Of a stretch of 62,960 nucleotides of DNA, positions 55,796 through 62,960 are shown piece by piece. The stretch is from the NCBI RefSeq assembly GCF_009362815.1, contig NZ_WHNX01000017.1:1-62960 (forward strand), in the 5' to 3' direction. The position numbers and the translations under genes were made by a program. Below the pieces are notes generated by a model. The model searched no databases. It saw only the letters and a program-made list of their open reading frames with translations, and was not told the DNA's origin. The number at the start of each line of letters is the position of its first letter. Position 1 is the stretch's first letter. The DNA comes from Alkalibaculum sporogenes. Its GTDB lineage: Bacteria; Bacillota; Clostridia; Eubacteriales; Alkalibacteraceae.

Positions 55796-56613
55796 ATATA
55801 AAAGAATCAAAAACAGACTCAACATCGACTTATGACATATGGGAACATGTAACCAAGTCAAGAAGTGTAAATAGACCAACTTCTCTTGATTATATAAATA
55901 GTATCTTTACAAATTTTATAGAATTTCATGGTGACAGAAACTACAGAGACGATAAATCTATTGTTGGTGGTATCGCATTATTAGACGGTATGCCCGTAAC
56001 TGTAATTGGACAGCAAAAAGGTAGAAATGTCGAAGAAAATATTGAGCGAAATTTTGGTATGGCTGATCCCGAAGGGTATCGTAAATCTTTGCGTTTGATG
56101 AAACAAGCGGAAAAATTTAAACGTCCCATCATATGTTTTGTCGACACTCCAGGAGCTGCTTGTGGAATAGGCGCCGAAGAAAGAGGTCAAGGTCATGCAA
56201 TAGCTACGAACCTATTTGAACTTTCTAGCCTACAAACACCTATTATCTCAATCGTTATAGGCGAAGGCGGTAGTGGTGGTGCTTTAGCTCTCACCATAGC
56301 TGATGAAATCTGGATGATGCAGTACTCTATCTATTCAATTTTGTCTCCTGAAGGCTTTGCCACTATTCTATGGAAAGATAGTTCCAAGGCTAAAACAGCC
56401 GCTGAATTGATGAAGTTAACATCATATGATTTACTAGACTTAAAAATAATAGATAAAATTATACCAGAAGAATCAGATATAGAAAAAAATTCTGATAGAA
56501 CTATGAGTCATCTGCAAGCTAGTTTAATTCAAACTGTAAAAAGTCTAAAATCAACACCCATGAAGAATATTATGAAAAAAAGGTATAATAAGTACAGAAA
56601 CATAGGTGTTTAA
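55792..56613 (+). CDS. accA: Acetyl-CoA carboxylase carboxyltransferase subunit alpha
   Basis: 273 residues, somewhat shorter at the N-terminus than the Escherichia coli protein (319 aa) as is common in Clostridia. Core motifs: FVDTPGAACGIGAEERGQG, IVIGEGGSGGALAL and YSILSPEGFATILWKD. It completes the acc genes, overlapping accD by ATGA. Confidence 0.97.
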   Translation: MNIKESKTDSTSTYDIWEHVTKSRSVNRPTSLDYINSIFTNFIEFHGDRNYRDDKSIVGGIALLDGMPVTVIGQQKGRNVEENIERNFGMADPEGYRKSLRLMKQAEKFKRPIICFVDTPGAACGIGAEERGQGHAIATNLFELSSLQTPIISIVIGEGGSGGALALTIADEIWMMQYSIYSILSPEGFATILWKDSSKAKTAAELMKLTSYDLLDLKIIDKIIPEESDIEKNSDRTMSHLQASLIQTVKSLKSTPMKNIMKKRYNKYRNIGV

Positions 56614-56634
56614 ACAACATGAAAGGAGAATCAT

Positions 56635-57615
56635 TTGAATAAATCTAAGATTATTGCAACAGGAAAATACTCTCCTGAACTGGCAGTATCCAATTTTGAT
56701 CTTGAAAAAGTCATCGACACTAATGATGAATGGATATATAGTAGAACTGGTATAAAAGAAAGAAGAATATCACAAAACGAATCCACTCTGGATTTGACAT
56801 ATAAAGCATCACTAGACGCTATAAAAAAAAACAATATTGATTTATCTACAATAGATTTAATCATCGTCGCAACTACCACGCCAGATTACTTTATACCTTC
56901 TACTGCTTCACTTTTACAAAGTAGATTAGGTCTTAATGATAGTCACGTAACATGTTTTGACATCTCTGCAGCGTGTACAGGTTTAATTTATGGTATTCAA
57001 ATTGCCGATAAATTTATAGCATCAGGTTCTGTAAGAAAAGCCCTCGTTGTCGGAGCCGAAATTTTTTCTAAAGTTCTCGATTGGGAAGATCGAGGCACCT
57101 GTGTATTATTTGGAGATGGTGCAGGCGCAGTTATACTAGAGCAAAGTGATAAAGGTATCTTGGCTGATTACACAAACTCATCAGGAGATGATAACCTATC
57201 ACTTACATTACCCGCAGTATCCCTAGGTAGTCCTTTTAGCTTAAAAGAACTGGATTGCCATAGTAATAATTACTTGAAAATGAATGGCAGTGAAATATTC
57301 AAATTTGCAGCCTACGCCATTAAGGATTCTATAGATCATATTTTAGTCAAATCTAATCTGACTATAGAAGACATTAAATATATCGTACCACATCAAGCAA
57401 ATCAAAGGATTATTGCTAAAGTTTCTAAAGATATGAAAATTCCTTTAGAAAAATTCTACATGAACCTTGAGTATTACGGGAATACTTCTGCTGCAAGCAT
57501 TGGTATGGCCTTAGATGATTTGTATGGAGAAGATAATCTAATAGAGGGTGATAAAATACTCTTAATTGGATTTGGTGGTGGATTAACATGGGGATCAATT
57601 TTATTTGAATATTAA
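56635..57615 (+). CDS. fabH: Beta-ketoacyl-ACP synthase III
   Basis: 326 residues beginning with TTG, 6 nt after AAAGGAG. Condenses an acyl-CoA with malonyl-ACP to start fatty acid chains. The catalytic triad is visible: Cys in CFDISAACTGLIYG (about 112), His in YIVPHQANQRI (about 250) and Asn in YGNTSAASI (about 282). The DTNDEWIYSRTGIKERRI block near the start is typical. Confidence 0.96.
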   Translation: MNKSKIIATGKYSPELAVSNFDLEKVIDTNDEWIYSRTGIKERRISQNESTLDLTYKASLDAIKKNNIDLSTIDLIIVATTTPDYFIPSTASLLQSRLGLNDSHVTCFDISAACTGLIYGIQIADKFIASGSVRKALVVGAEIFSKVLDWEDRGTCVLFGDGAGAVILEQSDKGILADYTNSSGDDNLSLTLPAVSLGSPFSLKELDCHSNNYLKMNGSEIFKFAAYAIKDSIDHILVKSNLTIEDIKYIVPHQANQRIIAKVSKDMKIPLEKFYMNLEYYGNTSAASIGMALDDLYGEDNLIEGDKILLIGFGGGLTWGSILFEY

Positions 57616-57641
57616 TATAAAAAACAAATGGAGGAATTATA

Positions 57642-57872
57642 ATGATTAAAGAAAAAATAATGAGTATTTTAGCAGAAGAGTTAGGTGTAGAATTAGACGA
57701 AATAAAAACAAATTCTAATATCCAAGAAGATTTAGGGGCTGACTCTTTAGCCGTAGTTGAAGTGATTATGGCATTTGAAGATGAATTTGATATCAAAATT
57801 CCAGAAGAAGATACTGAAAAACTTACCACTGTTAAAGATATAGTAGAATATGTTGAAAGTAAAATTGAGTAA
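57642..57872 (+). CDS. acpP: Acyl carrier protein
   Basis: 76 residues, strongly acidic. The phosphopantetheine attachment Ser is in LGADSLAVVEV (DSL, about residue 36). Carries the growing chain for all Fab enzymes. Ribosome binding site GGAGG is 8 nt before the ATG; fabD begins directly at the stop codon. Confidence 0.97.
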   Translation: MIKEKIMSILAEELGVELDEIKTNSNIQEDLGADSLAVVEVIMAFEDEFDIKIPEEDTEKLTTVKDIVEYVESKIE

Positions 57873-58817
57873 ATGATCCATATGAAAAATATAGCTTTTT
57901 TATTCCCAGGTCAAGGGTCTCAATACAAAGGAATGGGAAAAGATCTATATGATAATTTTAGTGAAGCTAGGCAAGTTTTTGAACTTGCTGATGCTTCACT
58001 TCCATTTAAAATTAGTGAGATCTGCTTTGAGGATCCTAATAATCAAATAAATCAAACTAGATATACTCAACCAGCTATTCTCACTACAAGTATTGCTGCT
58101 CTTACTCTTTTGAAAAAATCGAATGTACAACCACAATACTGTGCAGGGCTTAGTCTTGGTGAATATTCTGCATTAGTAGCTTCTAATATAGTTGATTTAG
58201 AAACTGCACTATCTTTAGTATTTAACAGAGGTACATTCATGGAAGAAGCTGTACCAAATGGTCAAGGCGCCATGGCTGCAATTATTGGACTGGAAAATCA
58301 CATTGTAGAAGATATTTGTGGCGAATCTAGCCATATGGGTGTTGTAGAACCAGCTAATTATAACTACAGTGGGCAAGTCGTCATTGGCGGTGAATCTCAA
58401 GCTGTTGAATATGCGTGCTCTAAGTTTGAATCTAGTGGTGCTAAAAAAGTTGTCAAGTTAAATGTCAGTGGCCCGTTCCATACTTCTCTACTTAAGAATG
58501 CTGCACAAAAACTAGATGAATATATGGATGGAATACAATTAAATATGTGGAATGTACCAGTTATATCTAATGTAACCGCCAACCCATACAATGACCTTTC
58601 TTCACTTAAAGACTTACTGGTCAACCAAGTTATTTCTCCAGTTAAGTGGGAAGATAGCATAAAATATATGATAGAGAATGGTATTACTCACTTTATAGAG
58701 ATTGGTCCAGGAAGAGTGCTAAGTGGTTTTGTAAAGAGAATTGATAGAAACATAAAAGTACTTAATATAGAAGATACTAAGTCTTTTGAAAATACGATGA
58801 AGGTACTAGGAGGTTAA
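57873..58817 (+). CDS. fabD: Malonyl-CoA:ACP transacylase
   Basis: 314 residues. Transfers malonate from CoA to ACP. FLFPGQGSQYKGMGKDLY opens the domain, the nucleophilic Ser is in AGLSLGEYSAL (GLSLGE in place of the usual GHSLGE), the malonate-binding Arg region in FNRGTFMEEAV and the catalytic His in VSGPFHTSLLK. An ATG three codons later (57882) is an alternative start; neither has a strong site. Confidence 0.96.
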   Translation: MIHMKNIAFLFPGQGSQYKGMGKDLYDNFSEARQVFELADASLPFKISEICFEDPNNQINQTRYTQPAILTTSIAALTLLKKSNVQPQYCAGLSLGEYSALVASNIVDLETALSLVFNRGTFMEEAVPNGQGAMAAIIGLENHIVEDICGESSHMGVVEPANYNYSGQVVIGGESQAVEYACSKFESSGAKKVVKLNVSGPFHTSLLKNAAQKLDEYMDGIQLNMWNVPVISNVTANPYNDLSSLKDLLVNQVISPVKWEDSIKYMIENGITHFIEIGPGRVLSGFVKRIDRNIKVLNIEDTKSFENTMKVLGG

Positions 58818-58818
58818 T

Positions 58819-59559
58819 ATGCTTACAGGAAAAACCGCCCTAATCACAGGAGGCTCTAGAGGTATAGGTAAAGCTATCGCCCAAAAATTAAGTAGTCTAA
58901 ACTGTAATGTAGTAATTAACTACAATTCCAATGATAAAGCTGCTAGTGATTTGATAACAGAATTAAAATCAAATGGAAAAGAAGCTTTTGCTATCAAAGG
59001 AAATGTCAGTGATTTTAATGAATCTAAAAACATTATAGATACTACTATAAAAATGTATGGTTCAATAGATATACTAGTTAATAACGCTGGCATTACACGA
59101 GACAATTTGATATTACGTATGAGTGAAGATGATTTCGACGATGTAATTTCTACTAACTTAAAAGGTTGCTTCAATTGTATAAAACATACATCAAAATATA
59201 TGTTAAAGAAGAAAAAAGGTAGAATAATTAACATTGCCTCTGTGATAGGTCTTATAGGTAATGCAGGACAGTCAAATTATGCTGCTTCAAAAGCTGGTAT
59301 TATTGGTTTGACAAAATCTGTAGCTAAAGAATTAGCTACTAGAGGTATTACTGTCAATGCGATTGCCCCAGGTTTTATAGTCTCTGATATGACAGAGAAG
59401 CTTACTGAAGAACAAAAGGATGTAATTAAAAGCAACATACCTGCAAATGCATTGGGAACAGTAGAAGATGTATCAAATTTAGTAGCCTTTTTAGCATCTG
59501 ATGAGTCTGGCTATATAACTGGTCAAGTTATCAATGTAGATGGTGGAATGGTGGTATAG
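58819..59559 (+). CDS. fabG: 3-oxoacyl-ACP reductase
   Basis: 246 residues, a classical short-chain dehydrogenase. NADPH site TGGSRGIGKAIA near residue 9, NNAG (about 88), and the catalytic Ser-Tyr-Lys in IASVIGLIGNAGQSNYAASKAG. Reduces 3-oxoacyl-ACP in each elongation round. GGAGG 5 nt before the ATG and one base after fabD. Confidence 0.97.
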   Translation: MLTGKTALITGGSRGIGKAIAQKLSSLNCNVVINYNSNDKAASDLITELKSNGKEAFAIKGNVSDFNESKNIIDTTIKMYGSIDILVNNAGITRDNLILRMSEDDFDDVISTNLKGCFNCIKHTSKYMLKKKKGRIINIASVIGLIGNAGQSNYAASKAGIIGLTKSVAKELATRGITVNAIAPGFIVSDMTEKLTEEQKDVIKSNIPANALGTVEDVSNLVAFLASDESGYITGQVINVDGGMVV

Positions 59560-59568
59560 GAGGGCAAT

Positions 59569-60807
59569 ATGAATAGAGTAGTAGTAACAGGAATGGGAAC
59601 TGTAAATCCACTAGGCTCCGACGTATCAGAATTTTGGGATAATGTGGTTGCGGGAAAATGTGGTATTAATAAAATATCAAGTTTTAATGCAGATGACTAT
59701 GAAGTTAAATGTGCTGGTGAAATAAAAGAATTTCATCCAGAAAAATATACTCATAAAAGAGAATTAAAAAGATTAGATATGTATTCACAGTATGCTATAT
59801 ATGCAGCTCACCAAGCTTATGAAGATGCAAAACTCGGTGATTATGAGATAGATAGAGAAAGAATCGGTGTAATTGTTAGTAGTGGTATTGGTGGTATTCA
59901 AACATTCTACGAGCAAACAGATAAGATGATTTCTAAAGGACACGATAGAGTATCACCGTACTTTATCCCTATGATGATTGCCAATATGGCTGCAGGTAAT
60001 ATTGCTATCGCACTAGAAGCAAAAGGTCCTTGTCTTTGCGTCGTCACTGCTTGTGCTTCTGGAACCAATGCCATTGGTGAAGCTTTTCATAAAATTAGAC
60101 ATGGAGAAATTGACATTGCCATCACTGGAGGTACAGAAGCTTCTATTAATGAAATTGGAATATCAGGTTTTATGTCTATGAAAGCTCTTAGTACTTCTAA
60201 TAATCCTCTAAAGGCATCTATACCTTTCGATAAAGACCGTGACGGCTTTGTAATGGGTGAAGGTTCAGGTGTACTAGTATTAGAATCTTTAGAAAATGCT
60301 CAAAAAAGAGGAGCTAAAATCTACGCTGAAATAGTCGGTTATAGCTCGACTTGTGATGCTCATCATATTACTTCACCTGCTCCTGAAGGTGAAGGCGGTA
60401 TGCGAGCGATGAAAAATGCATTAAAAGACGCCAATTTAAATACCGAAGATGTATCTTATATAAATGCTCATGGTACAAGTACTTATTATAATGATTTAAA
60501 CGAATCCTTAGCTATCAAAGCTTTATTTAAAACAGGTGATAATATAGTACCCCCTGTTAGCTCAACAAAATCCATGATCGGACACCTTTTAGGTGCTTCA
60601 GGGGCCGTAGAGGCTATTGTATGCGTAAAAGCTATCCAAGATAGCGTTATGCCTCCTACAATAGGATACACTACTCCAGATCCAGACTGTGACCTTGACT
60701 ACATCCCTAATAAAGCAAGAAAATCAGAAGTAAATGTAGCTCTGTCTAACTCTTTAGGTTTTGGCGGTCACAATGCGACTATAATATTCAAGAAGTTTTC
60801 AGAATAA
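59569..60807 (+). CDS. fabF: Beta-ketoacyl-ACP synthase II
   Basis: 412 residues. Elongating condensing enzyme with the Cys-His-His triad: VVTACASGTNAIGEAF (Cys about 163), INAHGTSTYYND (His about 303) and KSMIGHLLGASGAVEA (His about 340). It extends the acyl chain and helps adjust fatty acid composition with temperature in many bacteria. Confidence 0.97.
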   Translation: MNRVVVTGMGTVNPLGSDVSEFWDNVVAGKCGINKISSFNADDYEVKCAGEIKEFHPEKYTHKRELKRLDMYSQYAIYAAHQAYEDAKLGDYEIDRERIGVIVSSGIGGIQTFYEQTDKMISKGHDRVSPYFIPMMIANMAAGNIAIALEAKGPCLCVVTACASGTNAIGEAFHKIRHGEIDIAITGGTEASINEIGISGFMSMKALSTSNNPLKASIPFDKDRDGFVMGEGSGVLVLESLENAQKRGAKIYAEIVGYSSTCDAHHITSPAPEGEGGMRAMKNALKDANLNTEDVSYINAHGTSTYYNDLNESLAIKALFKTGDNIVPPVSSTKSMIGHLLGASGAVEAIVCVKAIQDSVMPPTIGYTTPDPDCDLDYIPNKARKSEVNVALSNSLGFGGHNATIIFKKFSE

Positions 60808-60873
60808 CTACCAAGAACAACAAGGGGTGATTTACGAATCGCCCTTATCTTATATCTGAAAGAGGTGTGAACT

Positions 60874-61299
60874 ATGTTACTTAATAGCAATCAAATCCAA
60901 GAAATTATTCCTCATAGATATCCTATGCTTTTAGTGGATCAAATACTTGAGTTAGAAGCAGGAGTTATGGCTACTGGACTTAAAAATGTCACTGCAAATG
61001 AGTACTTTTTTGTTGGACATTTTCCAGGAGAACACGTTATGCCTGGTGTATTAATTATCGAAGCATTAGCTCAAGTTGGTGCAGTTGCCTTACTTAGTCT
61101 CGAAGGAAACAAGGGCAAAACTGCATATTTTGGAGGTATAAAAAGTGCAAAATTTAAAAGAAAAGTAATCCCAGGAGATACCTTGACTCTGAAAACAGAA
61201 ATAACAAGAAGCCGAGGAAGTGTTGGCTTTGGAACTGCTACAGCCTACGTAGGCGATCAATTAGCAGCAGAAGCTGAGTTAATATTTTCTATAGGATAA
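60874..61299 (+). CDS. fabZ: 3-hydroxyacyl-ACP dehydratase
   Basis: 141 residues of hot-dog fold. Catalytic His and Glu are in GHFPGEHVMPGVLIIEALAQ (His about 49, Glu about 63). Removes water from 3-hydroxyacyl-ACP. Last gene of the operon, 66 nt after fabF, with AGAGGTG upstream and a terminator downstream. Confidence 0.97.
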   Translation: MLLNSNQIQEIIPHRYPMLLVDQILELEAGVMATGLKNVTANEYFFVGHFPGEHVMPGVLIIEALAQVGAVALLSLEGNKGKTAYFGGIKSAKFKRKVIPGDTLTLKTEITRSRGSVGFGTATAYVGDQLAAEAELIFSIG

Positions 61300-61329
61300 A
61301 TTTCAAATAATATAGAAAAACCACAAGAA

Positions 61330-61362
61330 AAAAGCTAGAGTAATTTCTAGCTTTTTTTGCAT
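61330..61362 (+). terminator. Terminator of the acc-fab operon
   Basis: AAAAAAGCTAGA and TTCTAGCTTTTTTT form a stem of about 11 bp with a short loop and seven T on the plus strand; the A-rich arm lets it serve metK from the other side too. Confidence 0.9.
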
Positions 61363-61408
61363 CTTATAATATCAATTTTTAGCGTACTTTAAAGTTAATA
61401 TATTGAAC

Positions 61409-62599
61409 TTAAGCTTCAGACTGTTTTTTTAATATCTCTGCCTTATCTGTTCTTTCCCATGTAAAGTCTTCATCAGTTCTTCCAAAATGTCCATATGCTG
61501 CAGTTTTATTAAAAATTGGCCTTCTTAAATCCAAATCTCTAATTATAGCTGCTGGTCTTAGGTCAAAGTTTTTATCGATTAGTTCAATAATTTTATCATC
61601 ACTTATTTTACCAGTTCCAAATGTATCTACATAAACTGATACAGGTTTTGATACACCTATTGCATATGCTAATTCTACTTCACACTTATCTGCTAAGCCT
61701 GCTGCTACTATATTCTTTGCTACATGTCTAGCCGCATATGCTGCTGAACGGTCTACTTTAGTAGGATCTTTTCCTGAGAATGCTCCTCCACCATGTCGTC
61801 CATAGCCTCCATAAGTATCGACGATAATTTTTCTTCCCGTCAATCCTGCATCTCCTTGAGGTCCACCTATGATAAATCTACCAGTTGGATTTATATACAT
61901 TTTAGTTTGACCATCTAACAAATGACTCTCTACTACTGGCTCAATTACGTGTTTTATAAGATCTTCTCTTATGGTTTCTAATTCTACTCCTGGGGCATGT
62001 TGTGTTGATATTACAATAGTATCCACTCTTACTGGTTTACCATCTTCGTATTCTACAGTGACTTGAGTTTTTCCATCTGGACGCAAATAATCTAATGTGC
62101 CATTTTTTCTAACTGCTGATAATCTTTTAGAAAGTTTGTGAGCTAATGATATAGGTAGTGGCATCAACTCAGGAGTTTCATTACATGCGTAACCAAACAT
62201 CATTCCTTGGTCGCCAGCACCTGTATTTGCTATTTCAGTTTCTACTAATTCACCAGTTTTAGCTTCTAGAGCCTTGTCTACACCTAACGCAATATCAGCA
62301 GATTGTTCATCGATAGAAGTCAATACTGAGCAAGTATCACAGTCAAAACCATATTTTGCTCTAGTATATCCTATACCTCTAATAGTATCTCTTACTATCT
62401 TGGGTATATCTACGTAGCAATTCGTAGTTATTTCACCTATAACAAGAACTAATCCTGTGGTAATTGCCGTTTCGCAAGCAACTCTTGCACTTGGATCTTT
62501 TTCCAGAATTGCATCTAACACCGCATCAGATATTTGATCACACATTTTATCTGGATGTCCCTCTGTAACAGATTCTGAAGTAAATAATTTTTTAGCCAT
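61409..62599 (-). CDS. metK: S-adenosylmethionine synthetase
   Basis: 396 residues. Makes SAM from methionine and ATP. Signatures: [20 protein letters not shown] at the start, the [12 protein letters not shown] hexapeptide-type block (about 118), and [19 protein letters not shown]. Single-gene transcript under a SAM-I riboswitch 130 nt upstream, so high SAM shuts it off. AGGAACG precedes the ATG. Confidence 0.98.
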   Translation of the reverse strand: MAKKLFTSESVTEGHPDKMCDQISDAVLDAILEKDPSARVACETAITTGLVLVIGEITTNCYVDIPKIVRDTIRGIGYTRAKYGFDCDTCSVLTSIDEQSADIALGVDKALEAKTGELVETEIANTGAGDQGMMFGYACNETPELMPLPISLAHKLSKRLSAVRKNGTLDYLRPDGKTQVTVEYEDGKPVRVDTIVISTQHAPGVELETIREDLIKHVIEPVVESHLLDGQTKMYINPTGRFIIGGPQGDAGLTGRKIIVDTYGGYGRHGGGAFSGKDPTKVDRSAAYAARHVAKNIVAAGLADKCEVELAYAIGVSKPVSVYVDTFGTGKISDDKIIELIDKNFDLRPAAIIRDLDLRRPIFNKTAAYGHFGRTDEDFTWERTDKAEILKKQSEA

Positions 62600-62701
62600 T
62601 TCGTTCCTCCAATATTTTTTTCGTCATATAAAATCCGTAGTTTAATTGTTACTTACAATAGACTTTACCTTTTATTCCTTAGTCGATATTCACCACGTAA
62701 T

Positions 62702-62730
62702 AAAGACCTCGTCATAAGATGAGGTCTTTA
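62702..62730 (-). terminator. SAM-riboswitch-controlled terminator before metK
   Basis: AAAGACCTCATCTTATGACG with GAGGTCTTT folds into a 9-bp stem. Its CCTCATC arm is complementary to GATGAGG at the 3' edge of the aptamer, so the two structures exclude each other: SAM binding frees the terminator. Confidence 0.88.
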
Positions 62731-62737
62731 AATTAAA

Positions 62738-62837
62738 CCCCTCATCATTCAGATATTCTGTAGGTATTAGCACCATTTCATACTGCTGGTTGCCGGGTTT
62801 CACAGGGCCTAGTCCCTCCACCACTCTGGATAAGGTA
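62738..62837 (-). promoter_or_regulatory. SAM-I (S-box) riboswitch aptamer of metK
   Basis: The minus strand reads CTTATCCAGAGTGGTGGAGG, GACTAGGCCC, TGTGAAACCCGGCAACCAG and AATGGTGCTAATACC. These are the P1 strand with kink-turn, the GGGA...GCCC of P2, the invariant GAAACCCGGCAACC of P3 and the GGTGCTAA-TCC of the P4/junction. Promoter-like elements on the minus strand near 62862-62892 (TATGAT and TGGACA with a wide spacing) may drive it. Confidence 0.95.
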
Positions 62838-62960
62838 AATATACTATTAAGTTTTAAATTTATCATAACATAACAGTATTTTAATGTCCATCGTTAATCT
62901 TTAAATTCATCGAAATTTTTACTATTGTATGATTTTATTTAACGACTCAGCCGCTCGGCT

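Noticed and set aside
1-62960. tRNA or rRNA genes
   Set aside because: No cloverleaf with T-loop GGTTCRA-type sequence and no rRNA-like blocks were recognised on either strand by reading; a covariance scan was not possible here.

Overview
This is a low-GC Gram-positive chromosome segment, most likely from the Clostridia. The evidence is the AT-rich sequence and AT-rich codon use, strong AAGGAGG-type ribosome binding sites, and Firmicutes gene orders: dnaE-pfkA-pyk, PHP-rapZ-yvcK-whiA, an acc/fab lipid operon, an S-box riboswitch before metK and an agr-type quorum-sensing locus. No rRNA, tRNA or CRISPR array was seen.

Region by region: (1) 1-8.8 kb is a decayed accessory zone. It holds truncated serine hydrolases, a deletion-fused response regulator / histidine kinase / FtsX permease remnant, a RhuM-family pseudogene, a start-less XRE regulator and a transposase-like tail with a 55-nt dispersed repeat. 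Mixed in are intact genes: a geranylgeranyl-reductase-like flavoprotein, a squalene-cyclase-like protein, a PAF-acetylhydrolase-like lipase and one GC-rich gene of unknown function. (2) 8.8-13.8 kb is a catabolic module: a GntR/FadR regulator divergent from two mandelate-racemase-family enzymes that flank an APC permease, with a clear promoter and operator. (3) 14.1-20.8 kb has an RlmD-type methyltransferase, a TetR regulator, a c-di-GMP-I riboswitch on the minus strand with no gene after it, and a WalRK-like two-component system followed by a TolB-like lipoprotein. (4) 20.8-30.8 kb is core genome: pyk, pfkA, dnaE, whiA, yvcK, rapZ and a PHP phosphatase.

(5) 31-45.9 kb is an inserted-looking island, almost entirely on the minus strand and very AT-rich, lying between two direct copies of a 57-nt sequence (54/57 identical). 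It encodes an agr-type system (agrA-agrC, then agrD-agrB; the 48-aa AgrD starts with TTG), two secreted proteins of about 138 aa, two MacB-like fused ATPase-permease proteins, an M50-type membrane metalloprotease, a four-gene ABC export or immunity-type transporter, and a small membrane protein. Two of its genes appear to start with ATT and one with CTG, each at good distance from a strong ribosome binding site. The parts suggest a quorum-regulated secreted-peptide (bacteriocin-like) system of unfamiliar type.

(6) 46-62.9 kb returns to core genome: a membrane-anchored solute-binding protein, murB, comF, recD2, then fabV divergent from the operon accB-accC-accD-accA-fabH-acpP-fabD-fabG-fabF-fabZ, with dyad-symmetric operator candidates in the shared promoter region. 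metK follows on the opposite strand, led by a SAM-I riboswitch with a terminator that competes with the aptamer.
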